From the NCBI GenBank assembly GCA_035325995.1, contig DAOKYU010000003.1, positions 186,001 to 250,000 of the forward strand: a DNA stretch of 64,000 nucleotides, written 5' to 3'. Position numbers and translations under genes: made by a program. Position 1 is the first letter of the stretch. Every line of letters starts with the position of its first letter. Of this stretch, positions 34,190 through 42,211 are shown piece by piece. The notes beneath the pieces are model-generated. The model made no database searches and was not told the DNA's origin. It was given only the letters and a program-made list of their open reading frames with translations. The stretch comes from Thermodesulfobacteriota bacterium. GTDB taxonomy: Bacteria > Desulfobacterota_D > UBA1144 > Nemesobacterales > UBA2774.

Positions 34190-34588
34190 ATGAGAGCGAG
34201 CTTCACAGAGCTTAGGAAAGAAATACTGAGGATCATCGAGGAGTCGGCACAGCCGCTGATGGTCAAGGACGTCCTGACCCGGCTCGAGCCGAAACCGAAC
34301 CTCTCGACAATATACCGGGCCCTCGATTTTCTCTGCAGGAAGGGGCTCGTAAAGTCGGTTTCGTTTTCCTCGGATGCAAACTACTACTTCAGCGCGAAGA
34401 AGGGACACGCGCACTTTCTCTACTGCAGAGGGTGCTCCGAAATACAGGTATTCGACCAGTGCTTTGCTGATAAAATACAGAAGAACATCGAGCACGAGTT
34501 CGACTACAAGATAACGGACCACTTCTTTTACTTCTCCGGGATATGCGACGACTGCCGCCACCGCATGGTCGATCTCCGGTCCGGCTAA
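34190..34588 (+). CDS. zur: Fur-family metalloregulator, probable Zur
   Basis: About 132 residues: a winged helix (STIYRALDFLCRKGL) and a metal-sensing domain with the His-rich KGHAHFLYC, CRGC (Cys79, Cys82) and CDDC (Cys119, Cys122) structural zinc pairs. The ATG at 34190 follows AGGATAAAAGG; an upstream 33-residue extension is unlikely. It diverges from an AztD-like gene across a double palindrome. The zinc assignment rests on that neighbour set; Fur or another metal sensor is the alternative. Confidence 0.85.
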   Translation: MRASFTELRKEILRIIEESAQPLMVKDVLTRLEPKPNLSTIYRALDFLCRKGLVKSVSFSSDANYYFSAKKGHAHFLYCRGCSEIQVFDQCFADKIQKNIEHEFDYKITDHFFYFSGICDDCRHRMVDLRSG

Positions 34589-34639
34589 AACCCTCCGGGA
34601 AAATAATCGCCCGTTATGTGTGGATTGGTTTCTGAAGGG

Positions 34640-34665
34640 CCGGGCGGCCCATCGGGGCCGCCCGG
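34640..34665. terminator. Strong stem-loop between convergent zur-like and lipoprotein genes
   Basis: CCGGGCGGCCC pairs perfectly with GGGCCGCCCGG across a four-base loop, 50 bp after the zur-like stop and 14 bp before the end of the opposing gene. A GATTTTA tail follows on the plus strand at a short distance. It is likely a bidirectional terminator, though the T-run is weak. Confidence 0.6.
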
Positions 34666-34678
34666 ATAGTGTGAGATT

Positions 34679-35599
34679 TTATTCGGTGGTTACGTTGACA
34701 GCCCTTTCGGTGTCGTTGAACGCCCCCTCTACCACGTTCCCGTCCTTGTCGAGCAGCTGAAGCCTGACGCCGTACTCACCCGCCGGCAGCCCGGCGACGA
34801 AAGCCGGCGTCCAGTCGGTAAGCGTTATCGTTCCGACCTCCTCACCCGAATCCTTCTTCGTTATCGTGTACTTCGCCTTGTATCCGTCCGGGCTGAGCTC
34901 GACGTTATTGAGGTAAAAGTCGAGCAGTATCTTTTCTGCGTCTTTCCCCTTATAATCGCCCTTCGGCCTGCTGTAGATTATGGTTGGCGCCGACTTGTCG
35001 AGGAGGAATTCGCCCTCTTCCTTGCCGACGTAAAAGTTAAGTATCTCGGCCGCGTCCGGCGACTTCACGCTCTCGTGGTACGAGCGGCTCGGGAAGACGA
35101 CGAGCGTGTGCGGCCCCTCGGTGAGGACGCCTATGTCAAACGGCTCCCCGGCCTTGTAATCGGCGAGATACGGGTCGTTATCGAGAATTATATGCGCGTG
35201 CTGGCCCTCGGCCGAGTTGGCTATCTCCTCAGCCCTCGGGGTGTCGGTCTGTACCCCGAGCTCGAAGTTCTCTACGTCCACTATCACGGAAACCTTGGCG
35301 TCGTCGAGGACGCTCCCGTCCTCGAAATTCGAAACGCGGGTACTGGCCCCCTCGAAGGACGGCGAGTTGTCCCACGCCTCTATCGTTACTCCTTGGGCGC
35401 CCGTGGCCTCCGGCCCGGGAGTCGGTGCCGGCGCCGGAATAGGCTCCTCGGGCGCCGGCTCGGGCGTCGTAGCCGTTTCCTCGACCTCCACGCTCTCCTC
35501 TTCGACGACGCCCTCGTCTCCCTGGCGGCACCCCAGCGTAAGCGCCAGGGCCAGTACGAAAATTCCGAAATATGCCATGGTAAGATTGTTCTTTCTCAT
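34679..35599 (-). CDS. Hypothetical lipoprotein with acidic/Pro-rich linker
   Basis: A 306-residue lipoprotein with lipobox TLGC (Cys24), then a Glu-rich and Pro/Ala-rich linker to about residue 68. Two beta-rich regions follow: about 75-195 (including GQHAHIILDN and EGPHTLVVFPSRSYHESVK) and about 215-306 ending GVRLQLLDKDGNVVEG. The HAHIILDN and PHTLVVF pattern recalls copper/halogen-type and DUF4399-like beta-sandwich proteins, but I do not recognise a firm family. It lies between the zinc blocks with its own GGGGGG ribosome site. The function is unknown. Confidence 0.75.
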   Translation of the reverse strand: MRKNNLTMAYFGIFVLALALTLGCRQGDEGVVEEESVEVEETATTPEPAPEEPIPAPAPTPGPEATGAQGVTIEAWDNSPSFEGASTRVSNFEDGSVLDDAKVSVIVDVENFELGVQTDTPRAEEIANSAEGQHAHIILDNDPYLADYKAGEPFDIGVLTEGPHTLVVFPSRSYHESVKSPDAAEILNFYVGKEEGEFLLDKSAPTIIYSRPKGDYKGKDAEKILLDFYLNNVELSPDGYKAKYTITKKDSGEEVGTITLTDWTPAFVAGLPAGEYGVRLQLLDKDGNVVEGAFNDTERAVNVTTE

Positions 35600-35704
35600 A
35601 ACTTGTCCCCCCTTTGCAATTGGTCTTCTTAATGTATTCTAATGGATAACGTACTCTCCACCAATAAAAATATATATAACGCCCGGGATTAACGGAGGGA
35701 AAAA

Positions 35705-35965
35705 ATGCTCGACGAGGCTCTTTTGGCCGTAATAGTCTGCCCCGAAACGAAACAGGACCTCGAGCCCGCGGGGCCCGATCTCGTCGGTAAAATCAACTCT
35801 TTAATCGAGAAGGGCGAGCTCCTCAGCAGGTCCAGGCAGAAAATAACGGAGCCCATAGACGGCGGGCTCGTAAGAAAGGGGGACAGGAAGTATCTCTACC
35901 CCGTAAGGGACGACATCCCCGTTCTCCTGGTGGACGAATCGATACCGCTCGAAGGGATTCAGTAA
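35705..35965 (+). CDS. Trm112-family protein
   Basis: An 86-residue Trm112/UPF0434-like protein: LLAVIVCPETKQDLEP, GGLVRKGDRKYLYPVRDDIP, VLLVDESIPL. Trm112 proteins activate or stabilise methyltransferases and often bind zinc through four Cys; this one has only a single Cys, so it is a zinc-free type. The ATG follows GGAGGG. It overlaps the 3' end of the convergent DUF3299 gene by 7 bp. Confidence 0.88.
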   Translation: MLDEALLAVIVCPETKQDLEPAGPDLVGKINSLIEKGELLSRSRQKITEPIDGGLVRKGDRKYLYPVRDDIPVLLVDESIPLEGIQ

Positions 35966-36531
35966 TCCCTGAAAACCTCCACGCTCTTTCCCGTCATCGT
36001 GTATAGGCCACCCACGAGATTGCCTTCGCCTATCCTGAGTTTCCCTGTCACCCTGAGCGGGATGTCGGTCATATACTTTGCGCTCTTCCCCTCGGGCATT
36101 TCGACGTAGACGAACTCGTTCATCCTGGGCATCACCCCGAAGCAGCACCCCATCTGGTTATTAAGGAGCATGAAGCTTCTCACCTCTCCCGAATCGAAAT
36201 CGACGGGCAGCATGTAGCCTATAACCTTCACGTCCTTCCCGTCGAGCTCCATCACCTTCGCCGGGACGACGTTATCCTTCTCGTAATCGAACCCGCCGAG
36301 GAAATCGAAATCCACCTTGGCGGCCCCGTCTTCGGTCTCAAGGGCCCCGGCCGTCGCGTAGTCGAAATTCCGGTCGGGTCTGAAGTGGATCCCCAGAGCG
36401 GGGAATAGGAGTATGCTCGCGACGACCAGGATTTTAACCACGTGCCTCTTCCACTCGAAGCGCTTTTCGCCCTTGAGCGAAGCTCCCTCGCTTTCGTTTT
36501 TTATATTCTTGGAATTACTCTCCGCCGTCAT
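35959..36531 (-). CDS. DUF3299 periplasmic/membrane-anchored protein
   Basis: A 190-residue protein with one hydrophobic anchor (about 31-48) and a DUF3299 domain: GKDVKVIGYMLPVDFDSGEV, FMLLNNQMGCCFGVMPRMNE, YVEMPEGKSAKY. DUF3299 proteins are often encoded near metal transporters. Here it is the last gene of the znu-linked module and overlaps the His-rich protein gene by four bases. The adjacent Cys pair could bind metal. The role is inferred only from neighbours. Confidence 0.82.
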   Translation of the reverse strand: MTAESNSKNIKNESEGASLKGEKRFEWKRHVVKILVVASILLFPALGIHFRPDRNFDYATAGALETEDGAAKVDFDFLGGFDYEKDNVVPAKVMELDGKDVKVIGYMLPVDFDSGEVRSFMLLNNQMGCCFGVMPRMNEFVYVEMPEGKSAKYMTDIPLRVTGKLRIGEGNLVGGLYTMTGKSVEVFRDY

Positions 36532-37010
36532 TCGTTGCCCTCCGGAAACCTGAACTCTACTTCCTTAAATTCCTTGCCTCTTACCGTTATCGCCGTAACG
36601 ACGGCGCTGAAATGCTCCAAACCCTTAAGTCTCTCCGAACGCGCGGCAAACTCCGACGTATCCCCCCCTTTCTCCCCCGTGAGTATATTGTAAACGGCGT
36701 CCAGACTAAGCGTGAGCTCGCCCGCGGGCGCCTCGCCGCCTGTATCGGGAGCCACGATTCTTATCTCGATATTTTCCTGCCCGAGCCTTACCGGGTTCTC
36801 GGCCTCGCCGTCGAGGACGTACGCCGTGAGCTCTCCCGTTCCCGGATCGAGCACAATCTCCAGATGCGCGAATTCGTCGCCGAGCACGACAAGCGTCCCG
36901 CCGTGCGGGGCGGTGTGCTCGTGCCCGTTATGATTTGCGTCGGCGTCTCCGTGGGCCCGGGCGGCGGCCGCCATCGCCGTCGCAAGAATCAAACACAGTA
37001 CCAGTTTCAT
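36528..37010 (-). CDS. His-rich periplasmic protein in the zinc module
   Basis: About 160 residues with a signal peptide (MKLVLCLILATAMAAAARA) and an N-terminal His/Asn segment (HGDADANHNGHEHTAPHGG) fit for metal binding. The rest is a compact beta-type domain: AHLEIVLDPGTGELTAYVLD, VRLGQENIEIRI, and a C-terminal VVTAITVRGKEFKEVEF. Starting at 37010 puts the ATG five bases after AAGGAGGG; the longer form is unlikely. Its place beside an FtsX-type permease and DUF3299 recalls the zinc-binding ZrgA position in Vibrio, but I cannot show homology. Confidence 0.75.
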   Translation of the reverse strand: MKLVLCLILATAMAAAARAHGDADANHNGHEHTAPHGGTLVVLGDEFAHLEIVLDPGTGELTAYVLDGEAENPVRLGQENIEIRIVAPDTGGEAPAGELTLSLDAVYNILTGEKGGDTSEFAARSERLKGLEHFSAVVTAITVRGKEFKEVEFRFPEGNE

Positions 37011-37036
37011 GACGTCCCTCCTTTTATTCACGTTTT

Positions 37037-38305
37037 CTAGCTTAGCGGTGCGAGGTTCGACGCGACGTCCGTCGAGTACGCCTTTAGGGCCGGTATGACC
37101 CCGGCCAGTATGCCGAGCGCTATCATCGCCAGGGGCGCCGCGAGGAGGGCCGGCCCCGGCTTCAGCACGTCGAGGACGACGCCCGTCTCTGCCCTTATGA
37201 CCACTGCCGCCCCGGCCAGTATGAGCGCGTACACCGCGCAGCCTAGCGCGGCCCCGATCGCCGCTATCGACGCCGATTCCAGGATTATAGCGGCGAAGAC
37301 GGTCCCGCGCCTGGCGCCGAGCGCCCTCAGTATCGCGAATTCCCGCCGCCTCTCGTTCATGGTGTTGTAGATGCTGGCCAGTATCGACCCCGCGGCGACA
37401 AGAACGACGAGGTACGCGACCAGCGACAGGACGTTATTCACCCAGCCGATTTTACCGAACAGCTCCGCCATGACGCGCCCGATGGGCCACGCGAGTGTCG
37501 CCGCCGTCCCCTGCCTGTTTATCGTCTGGTCGAGGAGAAAGCCCCCCTGCGGATTCCTGAGCTTCAGCATGACGGCGCTCACCTCCTTGTACCTGTCGGG
37601 GATTTCCTCCCCCGCCCTGGGCTCGTACGTCCCGCCGCCGCCCCTCAGCACGTGGCCCGATATCCTGTAGAACTCGTCGATCGGTATCCATATCACCCTG
37701 TCGGAAGGCGAGTTCGTCGGCTCGAGCACCCCCGTAACCGTGTACTCCTCGGCGTGCTTTTGCCTTTCGTCGAAAACGAGCCCGTGGAAGGGATTAAACT
37801 TCGAGCCCGCCCTGAGGCCCGTTTTGTCCGCGACGTAGCTCCCGACGACGGCTTCCCGTTTCTCCGGGTTGAAGAACTCCCCCTCGGCGAGGGTGAACTT
37901 GCGCCCCTTTCTGTATTCGAGGTCGGTGAACAGGCTCCTTTCCGTTCCTACGATCCTGTAGCCGCGGTAGTTGTCGCCGACGGCGTAGGGGACGGCGAGC
38001 TCGACGTTCGGATTTTCCTTTATCGCTTCGTACATCTCCCAGGGGATATTCCCGGGGGACGTCTCCAGGTGAAATACGGTATTGAGGACTAGCTGGAGCT
38101 GGCTCCCGCGCGCCCCGAGAACGGCGTCGAACCCCGTGGGGCCCCCGGTGAAGGCGTCGTACGTCTGGTCCCTTATGCTGAATACGGCCATCACGAGCCC
38201 CGCCGCGAGGGCCACCGACAAGACGGTTATCACGGTCGAGAGCCTGTGCTGCGCAAGGCTCTTCCTGGCAATGAGAAATATCCCGCCCACGTTTTCCCTG
38301 TTCAT
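37037..38305 (-). CDS. FtsX-like (MacB/LolCE-type) ABC permease
   Basis: A 422-residue permease: one N-terminal helix (about 20-42), a large periplasmic domain (about 45-270), then three helices (about 290-315, 335-365, 385-410). This is the MacB_PCD plus FtsX layout. It contains LRALGARRGTVFAAIILESA, the usual coupling-helix region. It pairs with the LolD-like ATPase, which overlaps it by four bases. Such pairs move lipids, peptides or proteins or transmit force; in Zur regulons similar pairs are proposed to serve metal uptake. The substrate is not readable. Confidence 0.85.
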   Translation of the reverse strand: MNRENVGGIFLIARKSLAQHRLSTVITVLSVALAAGLVMAVFSIRDQTYDAFTGGPTGFDAVLGARGSQLQLVLNTVFHLETSPGNIPWEMYEAIKENPNVELAVPYAVGDNYRGYRIVGTERSLFTDLEYRKGRKFTLAEGEFFNPEKREAVVGSYVADKTGLRAGSKFNPFHGLVFDERQKHAEEYTVTGVLEPTNSPSDRVIWIPIDEFYRISGHVLRGGGGTYEPRAGEEIPDRYKEVSAVMLKLRNPQGGFLLDQTINRQGTAATLAWPIGRVMAELFGKIGWVNNVLSLVAYLVVLVAAGSILASIYNTMNERRREFAILRALGARRGTVFAAIILESASIAAIGAALGCAVYALILAGAAVVIRAETGVVLDVLKPGPALLAAPLAMIALGILAGVIPALKAYSTDVASNLAPLS

Positions 38306-38985
38306 TTTTCTATCCCTCCGCGGGGTGCGCGGTTGATTTCGCCGAGGTCCTTAACGCCCCCGAAATTCCCGAGGACCTTATCGTCGTGGCTTACCAGAAG
38401 TAGCGCCGCGCCGCTCTCGGCGCACATCTCCTTTATCAGCGAGACCGCCTTTCCGGCGGTCCCCGGATCGAGGTTCCCCGTGGGCTCGTCTGCAAGGACG
38501 AGGGCGGGCCTGTTGGCGAGAGCCCGCGCGAGGGCGACCCTTTGCTGCTGGCCGACCGAAAGCTGGGACGGCTTGTAACCCGCGCGGTCCCCGAGCCCGA
38601 CGCATTCGAGGAGGCCGAGGGCGAACCCCTTGTCCACCCCCTTTCCGAACATCATCCCGAGGAGGACGTTCTCGAGCGCCGTATAGCCCTGGAGGAGATT
38701 GAACGTCTGGAATATGTAGCCGATTTTGTCGGCCCTCAGCCTGTCCCTCCCGGCCTCGGAAAGCGCCGTCGCGTCCTCGCCGCCGAGGAGTATCCGCCCG
38801 CCGTCCGGCCTCAGTATCCCGGCGACGAGGTTAAGGAACGTGGTCTTCCCCGAGCCGCTCTCTCCCGAAAGGGCGATCTGCTCCCCGCTTTCGAGGGCGA
38901 ACCCGGGGACGTCTATGACGGTCAGGATTTCCCCGTCGGGGGTCGTGTAGCTCTTTTTGAGGTTCTCGATTTCCAGTATACGCAT
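38302..38985 (-). CDS. LolD/MacB-type ABC ATPase
   Basis: A 227-residue ATPase: Walker A SGESGSGKTTFLNLVAG near residue 39, signature LSVGQQQRVALARALANRP, Walker B LVLADEPTGNLDP and switch His SHDDKVL. It belongs to the LolD/FtsE/MacB group. It overlaps the FtsX-type permease gene by four bases and follows the SNase-fold lipoprotein gene by 10 bp. It powers the partner permease; the link to zinc comes from its position after znuB. Confidence 0.9.
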   Translation of the reverse strand: MRILEIENLKKSYTTPDGEILTVIDVPGFALESGEQIALSGESGSGKTTFLNLVAGILRPDGGRILLGGEDATALSEAGRDRLRADKIGYIFQTFNLLQGYTALENVLLGMMFGKGVDKGFALGLLECVGLGDRAGYKPSQLSVGQQQRVALARALANRPALVLADEPTGNLDPGTAGKAVSLIKEMCAESGAALLLVSHDDKVLGNFGGVKDLGEINRAPRGGIEK

Positions 38986-38995
38986 CGCATCCCGC

Positions 38996-39520
38996 CTATT
39001 TAAGCCACGGGGATTTCCGCTCCCCGCCGCCCGTATCTTCCGTCTCTTCCTCGACCGAAATCCCGACGAATATGTCTTTATATTTTTCGTCGAGCTCCCC
39101 CGCCACGGGCCCGGCGTAGCCGTTCTCGACGAGCAGCACGTTCAGCATCTTTCCGCCCGGCACGAAGACGTAGCTAAGCGGCCCTCCGCCCTCGTCCACC
39201 GACTCTCCCGTCTCCACCTTAACGAGCGTCCCCCTCCTCAGGATCGATTCCGAGAACTTCTTCGCGCCGCTTTCTTCATCAGGGGGTATGTCTACCCCCG
39301 CGAGCCTTATTTTCAGCATGCTCATGTCGGGCGGCTCGCAGAAGAAGCTGTCCCCGCTCTCGACTCTCATGACAGTGCACGTGAAGTATTCGTATTTGAG
39401 GAAGTCGAGAGAGCGCGCCGCCTCTTCGTATTTACCGCCGCACCCGGCCGAGAGCATCGCCGCCGCGATCGCCGCGAACAGAACACCGGCGCGTTTTCCA
39501 TTCAGGATTATTCCTTTCAA
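38996..39520 (-). CDS. SNase-fold lipoprotein, probably non-catalytic
   Basis: About 174 residues starting at TTG, six bases after GGAGGC; this gives a clean signal with lipobox LSAGC (Cys27) and avoids a long overlap with znuB. The mature domain resembles staphylococcal nuclease: GDSFFCEPP, IRLAGVDIPPDEESGAKKF, LRRGTLVKVETGES, LSYVFVPGGKMLNVLLVENG. By eye, the catalytic Glu of VDTPE reads Pro (VDIPP) and the Arg of YGRGLAY is missing (GGGPLSY). It lies 16 bp after znuB. It may bind rather than cut. Confidence 0.72.
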   Translation of the reverse strand: MKGIILNGKRAGVLFAAIAAAMLSAGCGGKYEEAARSLDFLKYEYFTCTVMRVESGDSFFCEPPDMSMLKIRLAGVDIPPDEESGAKKFSESILRRGTLVKVETGESVDEGGGPLSYVFVPGGKMLNVLLVENGYAGPVAGELDEKYKDIFVGISVEEETEDTGGGERKSPWLK

Positions 39521-39536
39521 TTTTTGCCTCCACGGC

Positions 39537-40388
39537 TCAGACGCGTTTACGCACCTCGCGCCACAAGAGCCCCGCGATGAAAAATACGCACGCACACATC
39601 GCCATCGATGCGCCCGTGGGTAACGACAGCACGAACGAAAAAAAATATCCGAGCACGGCGGAGAGAACCCCCATCGCCGCCGAGAGTATGAATACAAGCT
39701 TTAATCTTTCTGTAAAATAAAGCGCCGCGAGCGGCGGCAGCGCCAGGAACGCGAAGACCGGCAAGGCGCCCAGAGCCCTTGTCGCCGCAGCGGCGACGAC
39801 GGCTATCATCACCATTAGCCCCGCGTTAAGCGCCCGCACCGGGTATTTAAAAAGCCGCGCGGATTCCTCGTCGAACGAGACGAATACGAAGTCCTTCATG
39901 TAGATGAGCAGTATGGCCCCGACGGCTATGGCGATGGAAGGAATGATGTATACGTCCTCGGGGGCGACGACGACGGCGCTCCCGAACAGTATGCTCGCGA
40001 TGTCGTGAGAGCCCTTCGTTATGCGGTCCCCCAGTATGACGACCGCTGCCGAGGCGACGAGGAATCCGAAACCGATGATCCCCTCCCTGCTTATGCGGGA
40101 GTAGTCCTTCTTAAACGCGAAGAATACGGCCGCCGCTACGGTAAGCCCTATCGACAGCGCGAACGGGTGCACGGCCGCCGAAAGCGCCCCGAGGCCCAGC
40201 CCTTCAATGTAAAACGAAAGCGCGACACCGAAGCTCGACACCTGCGTAAGCGCGGCGCTCACGAAAATTATTCGCCTTAAGACGACATAGACGCCGAGGA
40301 ATCCGCATATCGCGCCCGCGGCCGTGCCGACTATCATCGGGTCCCGCCAGAGGAAATAACTGTGGAGGAATTCTCCGAACGTTATCAT
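39537..40388 (-). CDS. znuB: Zinc/manganese ABC transporter permease, ZnuB-type
   Basis: A 283-residue ABC-3 family permease with eight to nine membrane helices, including GAICGFLGVYVVLRRIIFVS near the N-terminus and RALGALPVFAFLALPPLAAL in the later part. It forms the channel for Zn(II) or Mn(II) brought by ZnuA. It overlaps znuC by four bases. Zinc is preferred because of the neighbours; the family alone does not separate zinc from manganese. Confidence 0.92.
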   Translation of the reverse strand: MITFGEFLHSYFLWRDPMIVGTAAGAICGFLGVYVVLRRIIFVSAALTQVSSFGVALSFYIEGLGLGALSAAVHPFALSIGLTVAAAVFFAFKKDYSRISREGIIGFGFLVASAAVVILGDRITKGSHDIASILFGSAVVVAPEDVYIIPSIAIAVGAILLIYMKDFVFVSFDEESARLFKYPVRALNAGLMVMIAVVAAAATRALGALPVFAFLALPPLAALYFTERLKLVFILSAAMGVLSAVLGYFFSFVLSLPTGASMAMCACVFFIAGLLWREVRKRV

Positions 40389-41137
40389 GCGCCGCCTCCG
40401 CCGGGCCCGGATATTTGCACGTTGAAATCGCTCCCCGGGTTTAGCCCGAAGAAATCCGCGAGGACGCCGCTCGTCATCAGCTCAGGCTTCGCGCCCTCCC
40501 GGAAGACGCCCTTATCCGCGTCCACGAGTATTATCCGCTCTGCGTACTTTGCAGCCGTCCTCAGGAAGTGGCTCACCATTATCACGGCCGCGCCGCTCTC
40601 CTTTCTTATCGATTCGACGAGCTCCATTATCACGGCCTCACCCCTGACGTCGACGGCGGCGGTAGGCTCGTCTAGGACGAGCGCGTCGGGCTCACCCGCG
40701 ACGGCGCGGGCTATGAGGGTCCTCTGCTTCTCCCCGCCCGATAGCGACCGGAACGTCCTCCTTGCGAGGCGGCTCACGCCGGCCATTTCCATCGAGCGGT
40801 CTACGCATTTCCTGTCCGCCTTCGACAGCATCCTTCCGGCGGGCACCCTGGCGTACCGGCCCATCGAAACGACTTCCTCGACGGACACGGGAAAGAGCGG
40901 GTCGAAATGCCCGTTCTGCGGGACGTATCCGAAAACGATGCCCGGCTCCCTGTCCACGCTGCCCGAAACGGGGGGGACGAGGCCGAGTATGGTTTTAAGG
41001 AGGGTCGACTTCCCGCCGCCGTTGGGGCCGAGTATGCCGGTGAATTCCCCTCTCCCGACGGAAAGCCCGACGGGTCCCAGGATGGCCTTCCCGTCGTACC
41101 CTATCGTAACGTCTTTGAGTCTTATAAGCTCCTTCAT
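40385..41137 (-). CDS. znuC: Zinc/manganese ABC transporter ATPase, ZnuC-type
   Basis: A 250-residue ATPase with Walker A LGPNGGGKSTLLKTILGL near residue 36, YVPQ Q-loop, signature RSLSGGEKQRTLIARA and Walker B ALVLDEPTAAVD. It energises the ZnuB permease. The ATG follows AAGGTGG; znuB overlaps its end. A short Gly-rich C-terminal tail (SGPGGGGA) is unremarkable. Confidence 0.93.
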   Translation of the reverse strand: MKELIRLKDVTIGYDGKAILGPVGLSVGRGEFTGILGPNGGGKSTLLKTILGLVPPVSGSVDREPGIVFGYVPQNGHFDPLFPVSVEEVVSMGRYARVPAGRMLSKADRKCVDRSMEMAGVSRLARRTFRSLSGGEKQRTLIARAVAGEPDALVLDEPTAAVDVRGEAVIMELVESIRKESGAAVIMVSHFLRTAAKYAERIILVDADKGVFREGAKPELMTSGVLADFFGLNPGSDFNVQISGPGGGGA

Positions 41138-41209
41138 TTTCCACCTTGAAACGGGCGGCCCCGGGAGTGTAGGGAGGTAAGAATCCCGGGGGCCGCCGCG
41201 AATAATTTC

Positions 41210-42187
41210 CTATCCGTTCCGCATGGAGCCCCCGCTCCCCGCCGCCCCGGACCCGCTCCCGAGGGCCGAGGTTATCTGTCCGACGATCGCGTCGAAGAGG
41301 TCGAAGTACGTATTTATCCCGTCTTCACCCCCGACGCTCGTCGGGATGGACAGGAACACCGCTCCCGTCTTCTCCGAAATTATCCTCGGAGTTTTCTGCG
41401 GGTAGTAATTTGAAGCGATTACGAGCTTTACGTCCTCGGCCTCCATCTTCTTTATAAGCGACGCCACGTGGGACGGCGTCGGCGGTATGCCGGGCTTGGG
41501 CTCTATGTATCCCGCGTCCTCGAACCCGGCCCACCTCGTGAAGTAGTCGAGATTCTTGTGGTAGGATACGATCTTGGTCCCCTTGTACGGCGCCAGCTCT
41601 TTCGACCATTCGCCTATCCTGAGCTCGAGCAGCTTCGCGAAATTGCCGTAATTCTCCTCGTAATACGCGGCGTTTTCGGGGTCTATCTCCGAGAGCTTTT
41701 CCATGACGCCCTTCGCCACGAGAAGACCGTTTCGCGGGTCGAGCATGTAATGGGGATTCCCCCTCGGATGTATGTCTCCCATCGACCTGTCCACGGGGCT
41801 CGTCGGCACGTCGAGAACGACGGTCAGAAACCTGGAAGCGTCCACGTTCCCCGGGGAGTTAAGCGTGGCTATGTTCGAATTCCTCGCGCCCGTGACGAGT
41901 ATCGGCAGCCACCCGATCTCGAGGTCGAGGCCGTTATAAACGAGGATGTCCGCCCTGTTGAGCTTCGTTATATATATCGGTTTCGCGTCGACGAAGTGGG
42001 GGTCCTGGTAACCCTTGGCGAGGCTCTCGACGTCGACCTTGTCCCCGCCTATTTCCTTCGCGATCGCCGCGAAATCCGGCGTGGACGTGACCACCCTCAC
42101 CTTCGCCTCGGCGCTCCCGCCCGCGAATAACGTAACCGCCGCCGCTATGAAAAGCGCGAGTCCGGGAAATGATTTAAACATTTTCAT
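41210..42187 (-). CDS. znuA: Zinc ABC transporter substrate-binding protein, ZnuA-type without His loop
   Basis: A 325-residue cluster A-I binding protein with signal peptide (cleavage near 27, AEA). Metal ligands are likely in YQDPHFVDAKP, GNPHYMLDP and SYHKNLDYF, plus a C-terminal acidic residue. Zinc-specific ZnuA proteins usually carry a His-rich acidic loop after the first ligand; here that region has only normal residues. A Gly/Ser-rich tail ends the protein. It is 24 bp after the outer-membrane protein gene and 72 bp before znuC. Manganese specificity cannot be excluded by sequence. Confidence 0.9.
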   Translation of the reverse strand: MKMFKSFPGLALFIAAAVTLFAGGSAEAKVRVVTSTPDFAAIAKEIGGDKVDVESLAKGYQDPHFVDAKPIYITKLNRADILVYNGLDLEIGWLPILVTGARNSNIATLNSPGNVDASRFLTVVLDVPTSPVDRSMGDIHPRGNPHYMLDPRNGLLVAKGVMEKLSEIDPENAAYYEENYGNFAKLLELRIGEWSKELAPYKGTKIVSYHKNLDYFTRWAGFEDAGYIEPKPGIPPTPSHVASLIKKMEAEDVKLVIASNYYPQKTPRIISEKTGAVFLSIPTSVGGEDGINTYFDLFDAIVGQITSALGSGSGAAGSGGSMRNG

Positions 42188-42211
42188 CGTTCGTCTCCTT
42201 TCCTTGATTAT

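Noticed and set aside
37037..38985. Calling the ABC pair LolCDE or MacAB
   Set aside because: No MacA-type fusion protein or second Lol permease is present, and the context is metal transport.
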